Positions 31,156 through 42,959 of a DNA stretch of 64,000 nt are shown here, one piece after another. A model generated the notes under the pieces. The model was not told where the DNA came from. It ran no database searches and saw only the letters and a program-made list of their open reading frames with translations. This DNA comes from Heloderma charlesbogerti (Eukaryota; Chordata; Lepidosauria; Squamata; Helodermatidae). Location of the stretch: positions 682,001-746,000 of the forward strand of contig JANEZZ010002758.1 of assembly GCA_026122225.1 (NCBI GenBank), read 5' to 3'. The translations under genes and the position numbers were made by a program. The first letter of the stretch is position 1. The number at the start of each line of letters is the position of its first letter.

Positions 31156-32153
31156 GAATTCCCTGCTTGTGGTGATTCATCTTCCTTCCCTCTCTCCTGC
31201 TTCTTCAGAAAGGTGACTTAATATGGGACTTAGCTGTTTAGCACCTAGACCAATTGAAATTAATGGGGCTTAAACTATGACTATCTGGATTCAACCCAAA
31301 ATTCCTAAGAAGCAGGTACGTTCCATAATTACACTACCATTGATAAAATGCTATGAACAAAAAGGGGAGATTAAAATATTGGTATTCCTCAAAATAGAAG
31401 AAAAATTAAACACTTGAATGTTCACGCTTGCATCCAAATTGATAACCAGAGTATGTCCATTAGCTATAATTAGATTAAAATGACCATTCCAGAAATGGAC
31501 AAAATCCTGCTTAAAACTTACGTTCTAGGAATGGCTTGCCCCCTACCTTTCCTAAATGTAACCAGTTAATTGTTTCATGAAACTACCTGGACGGAGCACT
31601 GAGAATGTTTAGGGTGGTATAACAATTTTAAATGATGTTCTGGGCTATATTCCATAAATGACATTTTTTCCTATTCGTTTGCAACCCCAATCTGGGCTGT
31701 CAGATTATTCATCAGTTCTTTGTCTGGTTTAGAACTGCATCATTGATATCCCAAAAATCTTATTGGAGCTACAGTTAATGTAAGAGAAGAAATCCTTCTG
31801 ATAAGCTCCTGAAGTTCCTCGCAAGCCTACTGCATATGAAGATCATTTGCTTTGGGAGATACACAGTGCAAACACCTATTAGGGCAGAATTCTATGGGTT
31901 GCGCTCCCAATAGACAGAGGGCTCAGAGTTCAATACCATCTGCCCATCCTGTGCTTGAGGTCAAGAGCCAGGCAGGGCAAGAGGACGGAGGCAATCATCC
32001 CTCTGTTGCTTTGTTTAAAATGCAGAAAGCAGGTAGATGGGTCTCTGAGCCCATCTAGCTAACTTAGCTTTTGTTGGGTGGGGCAGAGACTGGAGAGCCC
32101 ATGCATATTGCTTGTCGGCCTAGCCTGACCCCTCCCACCCATATGCCCTGTTC

Positions 32154-32225
32154 TCTCCCTGTCCGACTTCTCTTACAAGGTTGCAGTTGCAGCCTTGTAA
32201 GAGAAGCTTTTAGCAGTGACAGGGA
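32154..32225. repeat. Inverted repeat, 19-bp arms with 2-nt loop
   Basis: CTTCTCTTACAAGGTTGCA (32167-32185) and TGCAGCCTTGTAAGAGAAG (32188-32206) are complementary with one mismatch. Outer CTCCCTGTC / GACAGGGAG also pair. Probably a MITE relic. Confidence 0.75.
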
Positions 32226-33110
32226 GGGAAGATTCATAGTCAAATCTTCTTCAGGCTCATAGCGCTGTCTGAATAGGAACACTCCAACATTGTTACAGGT
32301 CCTACTTGTATATATGAATAGCAATCACTGCTTGTTCCTTATATAGCCAAAATGGCACCACCTATGTGCAAAAGCAGACATATTGGAAGGTTCAGGGGAG
32401 CCCTGAGGTTTGCTGAAGTACAAATAAGCTGTAAGCTTATGAGGTTGTGCGTGATGGGCTATTAACATAAGACACTTCACTGCCAAATCTCTTAAGTTTT
32501 ATTTAGTTAAAACTTCTAACAATGAACTTAGAATCTTGAAGGAAAATACTGATTGTCATGGAATAATGAGGTTTAAAACTCCCACTTGACCAGATATCTG
32601 GCAGTGAGCCTTTGCAGTTGAGAGAATAGATTGTGATTTATGCTAAAGAATCTTCATACATAACAGCCAAAGAAACAAAAAAAAATGGAACCATGTGTAT
32701 GACAGTAGTAGATCAAGAAAGCAGCTAATTAATTATTTTGTGGTGAGGCTATCGGAGTAGCTTTCATCAAAGATAAGGGTCAGTATTTAGTGTTCTTTGG
32801 CCAGTTTTAAATAACTACAAAAACATGCATGTCAAAGCTAGAGAGGTTCACATAAGTACAAAATGCTCTTAGGGAAACATGGAGATTAAATACTTGCAAC
32901 TTCTACCAGTTTACGTAACTTCTGTATTGTTCAAGTTGTCACTTAGCTGCACATTTCATCGAATTTTAGAACCTTTTCTGGCTGTATTTATAATGAATTC
33001 CACCACCACCCCTTCTAGCATGGGAACAGAAGAGCCACATGAAACATTTCAAGTGCACCAGAGTAAAAATACAAGAACAAATTTCATTTGTTGCTGAAGA
33101 AATAAGTCTA

Positions 33111-33150
33111 GGAGTCCAGCAATTCTTTTAGGAGTCCAGCAATTCTTTTA
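33111..33150. repeat. Tandem duplication of a 20-bp unit
   Basis: GGAGTCCAGCAATTCTTTTA occurs twice, back to back and identical. Confidence 0.95.
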
Positions 33151-34389
33151 TTAGCCCTTTGTGAGCAGTGACCTCTCATTATCAAGCACCACTCCAAGAA
33201 CAGGGGCTCTTTCACAACTAAAGCTAATTCTCATTGGTTTTTAAAACATGCATATTCATATTTTCCCTATTAAAAACCATTTCTGTGCCAAATAAGTCGT
33301 GAAAAGCAATTCATAAATTAACACATTATTGCACTTTCATAGTAAGGGCATGAGCGACTGAAGCATCTACAGGTGGCCAGTTTGTGATGGGAAGATGCCA
33401 AAGAAAAAACGTGACTCAAAACCAGAGGACCCCTTGATTATGCAGAGGACACAGATGGACCACCACCACCACCGGGAGGGTCAATGGGCCATAAACACTG
33501 CTATGGTTATGCATTAGCCCAATAATTGATAGCTTGCTCCCTATGATGTGCTAGCCCTTAAAATGCAGAGCTGTTTTAGTCAGACTCCTAACTTTTAGGA
33601 TGCTTGAGATGTGATAGGAGAGGGGAGGAGGGGACAAGCCAGTTTGGCATCTCAGCCCCCTGCCCACCTGCCGCTTTGTCACATGCAATAGCCTGTGATC
33701 TTTTCATTTACTCCAGGATCGTTAATTTTAGGCATGTGGCCTAAAATTAAGTACTTGGGGCTGAATGATACACATGAATTGTGGACACCCAGACATCTCA
33801 AAACTAAATTATATCACAGCTAAGTTAGAAGGTTGGTGGTTGGGGATGGGTGTGTACCTAGACACACTACTGTACAGAATTTCATGGCAGATGTTATACC
33901 TCCCACCCTTATTCCAGTTTACCACACATTACAACATTCCATTGGCTTTCAAGAACTGCCATTTGGGAAAAGGATGCATACGTATATTATGCCATCACTC
34001 AAGTATCTGCTAAAAGAGGGCGCAAGCTAATCTTAACTGAGGATCTCTTGTTTGTGAGGGTATTAAAGCTTTAAATAAGCAGTGTGAAATCTGAAAGTCT
34101 CAGCCTTTCAACCAAATGAGAAATCCAAAGTTGCACCTTATGCCCAGACAGACTGATGGTCTCTGCATTCAAACTCCATAAAGCCCATCTAAAATTTGTC
34201 ATCACTTTATACTTCAGGTTTGTAACAGAGCCTTGGAAACAGCCAGCAGCACCCATTGCCATAGGGAATTCCAGCTAACACAAGACTTTGACAAAGGACT
34301 GAGCATGGACTCTATTCTCTTCCTGGATACCAGAAAGAGGGGTTGCCCCTTAGGGCAAAAACTAATAAAAAATACTATGTGTTTGCTAG

Positions 34390-34395
34390 TTTATT
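34390..34395 (-). promoter_or_regulatory. MFN1: Poly(A) signal AATAAA, candidate MFN1 end
   Basis: TTTATT on the + strand reads AATAAA on the - strand, about 275 nt after the MFN1 stop codon. It is the nearest canonical signal; a more distal one lies near 32495. Confidence 0.45.
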
Positions 34396-37300
34396 ATTTT
34401 ACATCTCCAAATAAATTTTATATGCACCAGTAAATATAAATTATTTCTCTTACGAAAACTTGCAAAATGATTCAATCAATGGGAAATACTGCTTAGCTGC
34501 CCTAGCTCTCCAGCGCAGTTCATAACCTAAGCGTCAGAAGAGCCAGGCAGCACTGGACAAGTAGAACAGGGGCTTCAAAATTCATGTGACTGGAGGGGTG
34601 TGTGTGGGGGAAATAGTGTTATCTTCTAAATTGGACCTGGAGCATCAGAAAACCACGAGGCCGGCTCTTCATTTCTTCTTCTGAAGAAAATCCTTTGTAA
34701 AACAGTCAAATTCATTTTCTAGGCGAATAGCATTTCTCCTACAAGACAAAGAGGAAAAAATGGCTGGCCCTAGATGGATATGTGGTCTCTTCTCCTCCCA
34801 AACCCACATAGAATTTTTAGCAAAAGGAAATCAATTGCTTGTATCCAGTGGAGGCTGGTGGCTCCACTGTCAGTGGGGCATTGAATCCTTTCCAGGTTTC
34901 AATCAGAACTCTAAGGAGCTATCACAGCTTGGTTGGCTCCTTTAGAGATCTGACTGAAACCTGGAGCAGATTCACCACCCCACTGACATCAGAGCCACCA
35001 GCTTCCACTGGTTGTACCTAAGGATAGTCACTGTTGACAGGAGTCTGCCAGTGGAACGGGGGAGACAGATTTTGATGAAAATTTTCCACAATTGGCTACA
35101 ACCCAGTGTGATTTATACCTGTACAAAATCACTCTGATACAGAGTAAACAAGATATTAAGAGACAGAAAGAAGGCTGATGGAAATGTTATGCCCTTCACA
35201 TGAACACCGTCAAAAAATAGCTGTGCACGGCAGCACCTGCAATGCATTGATTTCTAACTATTTTGCCCTTCTTCAAAAAACAGCATGTAGGAGTGGCTTA
35301 CAAAATTTCATACACACAATGCAACACCACATAAGAAGAGTGCAGCAGAACAAAATACTGTGATTTTGATTTCTGTAAAAGGAGCTTCAACATGTGGATT
35401 GGCCCAGAGAATCTGCTTCAGGTGCAGCCAGAAATGTGCAGTACAGATGTGGAAGCCTGTCATGCAAGGGAGCTGGTCCATAGGGTCAATGTCAGGGACG
35501 CTGTGAGGTGCTCTTGCTACATGGAAGCCATTATGCTTGGGCTGCACTCTTATGACACTGGGATGAACTCATAGGAGGCAGAGAGGGGCAGAACCTGTTT
35601 ACCCGCTGCATTCCAAGTTTATGGATTCCCCAATCCCATTTCGGGAAGACAAGGAGAAGGGCCAGAGGACAATAAGCGGAAAGGCCAAAGCACCCACACA
35701 AAGGCCTTTGCTTGTTCTCAAGAGGAAGGAAGGGCCACATCACAAGAAGCCCTTTAGCGATCTCGGCCATTCACAACAGTAGCCAGGGCCGACAGTCCTA
35801 ACGTGAAATGGAATTTCCTATATGCTTATGCTTACAAGCCCTCATGAGTCCCCTCCGATTTAAGAGAGCTTCAAGGCTCTATTTACCTGTCACTTAAGTA
35901 ACTACTACTACTACTTTGGAGCCATCAGCGCACAAGGTGCTGTCTAGAGTAATCTACGCTCCAAGAAGCTTAAAACCTACGCTTCAGTAGTGGAAAGGTA
36001 AAAGAGGGGAAGGGAGGGTTAAATTAAAACAATGTCCATGTGTGTGATGCATGCCCTCACCAAAACGTGCTTTTGCTTACACATGCATCACACAGGTACA
36101 GACGCCAAGGACGACACAGCTCCCCACATGCAAACAGACGGGGTGAAACGCATTTTGCAAGTTATATGCAGGGCTCCCTTTGAAGATGGTTCAGAAGCTC
36201 CAAACGGTGCAGAATATGGCAGCCAGAATTCTGACTGGCATGTCTCATCTTGCTCACTTTATGCTAAAAGAGCTCCACTGGTTACTTGTTCATTTCTGAG
36301 CCCAAATTCAAGGTGCTGGGTACTTTAAAGCCCTAAACGGCTTGGGACCCAAGTAACTGAAGGTGCACCTGCCCATAGTTTAAGATCACTCGCCGAAGCC
36401 CCTCCACATAATTCTTCCTTCAGAGGTATCAAGGTCATCTACAAGGGCTTTCTCAGCAGCGGCATTCCCAGAGAGGTTCACCTAGCACCCGCGCTATTAC
36501 CATTTCAGTATCAGGCAAACTCATTTTTATTTACCAAGGCACTTAAGTGTCTTTAGCCTCTTTTGAGATTTTATCGGTTGCTTTTCTCTTTGGTGTATAT
36601 TTTATTGAATTGCTTATTTGTATGCTTTCTACACAAGCCTGAACTCTGGTATGATTAAGGTGGTATCTAAAAGTTTGAAATAAATTTTAAAAATAAAATA
36701 GAAAAGGGGTCCTCCTGATCAAGTTAAACACCCTCCCTCCTGCCCAGCTCAACACACAGGTATGCCCAAAAGCACTTTGAACAAACATGGAAAATCTCTT
36801 TGATCTGCCTGCTCCTTGGCAGCGCATTTTGAGAGCTGGCCCCAGTCGCTGCAACAGCAGCCTCCCTCAGAGCTATTTACCGTAGATGCTTTGAGTTCTT
36901 CTGGATTTTTTCTAGCTGCGTAATTCCTTTGGATAACCTTGCAATCTCTTCTTCCAGGTTTCTCTCTTTGATGTCAACTTGCTGGCACAGACGAGCAAAT
37001 GTTGTGGCCATTTCCCTAGGACAGAGAGAAAGTGAGAGCCATAAAGCCCAGTCCACCACCTTGTTTCACCAAGTGGTGCCATCAGGGCAGACTTTGGGGC
37101 AGAAGTCCAGGGCCCCACTCAGCAGGATGGGCAGGATTGCTCCCAAATGCAGCAGGGCTAGCTTAACACATCGAGTTGGGGGTTGGACTTGATGGCCTTG
37201 TAGGCCCCTACCAACCCTTCTATTCTATTCTATTCTATTCTATTCTATTCTATTCTATTCTATTCTATTCTATTCTATTCTATTCTATTCTATGAACACA

Positions 37301-40300
37301 TTTTGAAGGAAGTGAAGTAATACCTGTTACCACCTAAAGAGCCCCCCTACCCCCGCCCCAGCCATAAGACTATCAAGTCCAGAGTCTAAAATTACTTAAT
37401 CATGCCATTAGTTTCACGCTGGAAGCTCCAAATGGAAAACTGGCAACAAGATGAAACCCCCTCTGACTTCCTACCACAAACCTATATGCATGTATGACCA
37501 AGCACTCAATTCAAAGTCTTTCCTTACTTCTAAAGCAGGGGTGGGCAACTTGCAGCCCTCCAGATTGTTTGGCCTACAACTCCCATCAGCCCTAACCAGC
37601 AAAGCCAGGGTCGAGGTATCATGGGAGTTGTAGGTCAAAACATTTGGAGGGCCACAAGTTGCCCACCCCTGCTCTAAAGGGAAGAAAAGGTTTCACATAT
37701 TTTAAGTACAGTCAACACTCAGTCTGAGGAAGTTCTGTGGCATGTGAATACAGCTGCCTCCGCCCAATCTCTTTTGCCATTATGCTCGATGAAACAGAAA
37801 TGGCCTATTGTAATAGCATTGAAGAATTAGCTACCAGTAAAAGCAAATCCTGATCTTTTCATTCTCTGGAGTGTCTTATTAAAAAAAAATGCCCAGTCGT
37901 AGGAACAGAACTAAAGACACAAAGCAGTTATGAATAGCACAATTGAGGATCTTTTCCATAATTTCTTCTAATCTCAGAGTCTTGCAGGTTTATACCATAA
38001 CAGAGTTCCCTCATTAAAGGCTTCTATAAAACTGTCAGAATTAACAGCTGGACTACACCTGATGAAGACTTTTGAGTTACACTGAACTCTAAATCCTGAT
38101 GTGACAAGTAATTGTCAGCAAAGTTGAGCAAAAATAAACTTTTTTTCCCTTCCACTATTTCAACTAGGCAGTGACTTGTTTTCAATCTTAACTGAAGAAA
38201 TATACAAATATATTTGTATATTGTACATGCATATAAAGTACTTGTACACAGATGTGTATGATACTAACCGAAACAGAGGACATCAGGGGGAAGAAGACTA
38301 CAGCTAGGCATCCAACCATTGTGCCTGAAGCTAAAGAACACTGTTAAACTGCAGTTTTGTGGCACAAAAGGGTCAGGTAGAACATGTGACATGATTTGAT
38401 TTTTTTTAATCATCAAGAGACTGAAAAGGGATAACTGTAGGGAGTGTAAAAAGGGGGGTGCAATAAGCGAAGGAAGAAGAAGTGTCCTGAAACTTTCAGG
38501 GCAGGGGAAATTAATTAAGTTGCTGTACAGCAGGTCACAGATCCTTGAAAAGACCTAAGAACAACTTCTCTATTCAATCTATTGTGTCACATTCAGTAAT
38601 GGAAACACATGCCAATACCCAGGCACATCTTTCGGTGGGCCTGCATGGGTTTCCTTTGAGGATCAGTACTGAGGAATATGCACAAAAGAAACTTTTTCCT
38701 TTGGGACAGAAGCTCAAGTTACTAAACAGAGGAGACGTACTGTTGCACCTGGTGGCTGCAATTTGCACTGGTAAAGTTGACGATCAACTGCAGTTTTTCC
38801 GTGGCGTAGTTCACAAACTGCTGCTTGAAGGCTCGCTCTTTGGCTTTGGTTGTCCAGGTGAGCCTCTCGTAGAGATACAACAGCCCATACATACTCAAGG
38901 AAAGCGAGATGACCTTCCAGCCGACAGTTCTCCAAACCTGGAAGAGAAGCACTAGCTCAGAACTTGTGTAGGATCTATCAGCTACATCAGGGCTCCCCAA
39001 CATTTTTGGGTTGGTGGACACATTTGGAATTTTGAGAGTGTTTGTGGGTGCTCTCACAAAATGGTTGCCATAGGGTGCTTGCCCATTCATAAAATGGCTG
39101 CCATGGTGGGCATGGCCACTCACAAAACACTCATTTCCCAGAAAGGAAAGTGCTGAGGCTAAAAGTAACTTGTCCAAGACACTAAGTACAAAGGCAGAGG
39201 GTGGGGGTCTGAGCTCCAAAACACAAAGCCACTCTTCTGAACCCAAATAAAGATAGCGCTGGAAGCACCATTGGCATCATGGTGGCGAACCCAGAGATAT
39301 ATGGATCAGACAAAAGAGTGAACATTTGCTAGAAAACATTTGTTTGAGGAAGAAAACTTACAATTACCTCTCCTTGAATGAGCCACCCCAGCCTATTAAG
39401 ATCTTTAGAGAGGGCCCTGTTCAAAACTCCACCATCCTCAAGGGGGTTAGATCGGTGGCTGGAAGGAGCCAAAGCTTCTCTGTAATAGCTCCAAGGCTAC
39501 AGAATGATTTCCTAACGAGATTCATCAGTGACCCTCTGCATGGGCTTTTTGTTTTTTAAAAAAAATGCAAAGCCAACTGTTTCTCACAAGCTTTCGATAG
39601 AACGGCAGAAGCTCTTGGCTTTTTACTTGCTATTTTTACAGTGCAATTCCCAGCATCCGCCAGCCAGCATGGGGAGTTGTAGGACTTATTTCTGTATAGA
39701 CATGCATAGAATTGCACCCTTAATTTACTGTTTCTTTTGGTGTTATTTTTTCTGCCAGGTTTGCTGCTTTCTTAAGGTTTGTTTGTTACTTTTAGGATTA
39801 TGCTCTATTTACTCTTAATTTTTGTAAGTTGCCTTAAGCAATGGGATTCAAGACAGTTTTAAGTTTATAAAGAAAGGCTGCAAGCCATTACATCTTCATA
39901 AGGAACAGGTCTTTGCATATCAGTGAAATGATCGCAAAGCTGGAAGAGGATTTTGGGGTGTCTTCCAGCATAGCTGCCCCTCCCTGCAATAGCAGGAGTT
40001 CCTGAACAAACTTGGGACAGATGTTCTTCTATGCCTTCTTGAAAAATTGCCAGGAAAAGAATTTCTACAGCCTCCCGTGCCAATTTGTTGCAGTGGCTGA
40101 CCGTTAACAGGCAACTTTTTTCTTTTTAATAGGCTACCCTCATCTAATCTGCTTATATTTAGGCCGACTGCTTCTTCCTTTTCCTAAACAAAACAAATGT
40201 GATAAATCATTATATAGGAAGATGGATTTCCAAACTGAAGCCTCAATTATTAAAAGCAAGTGGCCCTGTTCCCAGGGGTTGTTTGTGGCCATGAAAAGTT

Positions 40301-42556
40301 AACCTTTAGGATGGGGTGCAAGGACTGCCACATCAGTGTCATGTCACATCGCAGGACTTTGTGCCACTAACAACTGGGCAAGTTGGTTCTGCTACCCTGA
40401 TAACTGCCATATATAACAGAATGGTGTCCTGGAAGAGATGCTGCATGCACAGGGTTGGGAGGGAAGTTGGGGCCATGTAGACCTGGGTTGGGGAAAACTC
40501 TCAAAGGTGGTGGGGTGGGGGGCAGGTGTGAGGCAGAACAGCACCCACTAGTAAGGAGTGGGCAACTTGTGGCCCTGCAGGTGTTTTGGCCTACAACTCC
40601 CATCACCCTTCACCACTGGTTATGCAAGCTAGGGTTGCTAGGAGTTGGAGGCCAGAACATCTGGAACGCCAAAAGTTGCCCAGCCCTGCATGAGGACATG
40701 CTGTCCATCCCTAGGTTTTATTTTCCCAAGATTTCTCGTGAAGGCAGAGTCGCCCAGGATACTCACCAGTCCTCCAACAATGACGACTGTCATGGAGGTC
40801 CGGGATGTCAGGGATGCCAGACTGGTGACCAAAGAGACCATGAGCTCCTCCTGTGAGGCATTCTCTGGCGCCAGAGCTGGAGCACTGGGGGCACAAGGGG
40901 TGGAGGCGAGAGACCTGGGGATCTAGGAGAGAAGGACGCAGACTCTGAGATCAGCCAGCCCAGGAGAACCAGGGAGTGAGAGGGTGGGGAGCACAGCAGC
41001 AAGATTTCATCTTAGTGTGTTCGTGATCCAAAACAGGAATCTAGGGGGATGAAACCATTTAAGGGCAGGGCTGTGGACTGAAAACACACAGTGCGTCGAC
41101 CTTAAAGGGCTTTGAAATCTGGGGAGGGCTGCACTAGAGTAAAATAATTTCCTGCACCCAGGCAGTCCAAATTCTGCAGCATTATGCAAGTTTTGCAATC
41201 TTTGCTCTATTGTACATAGCCGAGCCCAACATCCCAGGAGAAGTACCTATGTGCTAATTATTCCACCCTGAACAATATTAAACTTACACACCTTAACAAT
41301 TCTGCAATTTTTATTAGTCTTGTCACTGGAGCTCTGCAGGCCACCAAAGCCCCAATCACATGAAAGCTTATTTGGCACAACTCAAAGACAGCTTTGGGCT
41401 ACGGGAGGAGACCCAAATCTGTCTGGAATTACCTGAAAAACACTATGGCCCCAGTCTAAGGTCAAGAGAGCTTTAGGCATGTGAACTGGCACTTAAGTGC
41501 ACCAGATTCCCTGTCATTCTTGTTTGTGGCAGCTTTGAACACGAACACACAGGTACGTGCAATCAGTCATGCGAGCGCTCCACCACTGAAGTGAGTGGGG
41601 GAAGAAGCCCTCATGTATGCCAGATGCCCATATTTACACTGGTGATGCTATTTGCATGTGGCAGATCACAATCAGTCTGTACAAGCGGCAGAACAAGCTG
41701 AATTATCTGGAGCAGGAGTAAGCAACATCCCCCCCTGCCCTTCTATGTGACCCCCCTGCACCCTGCTGTATTTGCCCATGGTGGCCTATATATAGGGGGC
41801 GGTAGGAGTCCATTTGGAATATGCCCCTACTGTGCACCATCACATTTCAGCATTGCACGTGGAGCCGGGACAGCAGTGTGTTTGGTGGGGGGAAGGCAAA
41901 ATCGGCCCCCAAACTCACAGAAGTTGCACACCCTTGATCTAGAGAAACCTTTGAAGAACTCACTGCAAACGTTGGTTCCGCCATGCCCAGGAGCATCCTC
42001 TGAGTGGTTTTAGGGCTCAAGAACCGGCTGATGAGGGCAGTCCAGCCCAGGGAGAAGCGGAACGTGATATCCTCTTGGAAATCTGAGCACAGACTATGGC
42101 AGTTCAAATCGTAGCTGAGGTCAAACTTCCTGCAGGGAATGAGCAAGTGGATCTTATTCTGGACATCTGAAGGCAGCAAGGGTTGAAGGTTTTCTATTTA
42201 AAAAAAAAGACAAAAAGTGGCTTAAAGGCAATATTAAACTGATTTCCAAACTCTGCTCCATCTTGTTGTGGCTGCTTGTGGTACTCAATGAATGCTTATT
42301 CCATGTGTGCATTTTAATTGGCATAAGATTAAGCCAGTGTGGTGTAGTGGCTAGAGTGCTGGACTGGGAGTCAGGAGATCCGGGTTCTAGTCCCCACTCA
42401 GCCATAGAAACTCACTGGGTGGCCTTGGGCCAGTCACAGACTCTCAGCTCAACCTACCTCACAGGGTTGTTGTTGTGAGGATAAAATGGAGAGAAGGAGG
42501 ATTATGTACGCTGCCTTGGGTTCCTTGCAAGAGGAAAAAAAGGCAGGATATAAATG

Positions 42557-42591
<35 letters not shown>

Positions 42592-42914
42592 AATGTAAGA
42601 TTACAAACCAGATCCGTCTGAGTGACAAGAGAAGAGCATTTTAGTTTAAAACAATGCATCCCCACCCCTCCCCAAATAGCAACGCAGACCACAAAAGTAC
42701 ATACTGACTTGTTCATGGAATAATTGGTCAGAATTGAACTAAGATAAGCCAAGATAAAATAGCGGTCACTGCCCCAAATCCCCAATTTACCTTGAAGATG
42801 ATTTTTGATTACCTCATTAAGACACTTGGCATAGGTGTTGCCATCTTGAACTGCTGTATGTAAGCATGGCAGGAGGACTATATATACAGGATAAAGTCCA
42901 AGATGATTCCCCCC

Positions 42915-42959
<45 letters not shown>

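Larger units (their letters stand above)
31160..34385. other. Intergenic gap between the GNB4 and MFN1 3' ends
   Basis: No gene seen. Contains a 19-bp-arm hairpin (32167-32206), two exact copies of a 20-bp unit (33111-33130, 33131-33150) and otherwise AT-rich unique sequence. Part may belong to an extended MFN1 3' UTR. Confidence 0.5.
34739..36880 (-). other. MFN1 last intron
   Basis: Holds a hAT-like MITE (34846-35010), an L2-like 3' fragment (36180-36700) and a stretch without recognisable content at 35020-36170. Confidence 0.5.
37016..38740 (-). other. MFN1 intron
   Basis: Contains the CR1-tail microsatellite and the hAT-like MITE listed separately; the remainder (37700-38740) shows no exon. 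Confidence 0.5.
38938..40766 (-). other. MFN1 intron with decayed repeats
   Basis: 39380-39880 resembles an L2-like remnant on the + strand (GAGAGGGCCCTGTTCAAAAC, CTCCAAGGCTACAGAATGAT). 39638-39722 is a small palindromic MITE. 40553-40688 is a hAT-like MITE. Nothing else seen. Confidence 0.45.

Noticed and set aside
42554..42590. Regular CAAT repeats, considered as a CRISPR-like array
   Set aside because: Simple SINE tail with no spacers; vertebrate DNA.
42588..42953. Frame starting with repeated Cys-Val
   Set aside because: Translation of the CA microsatellite.
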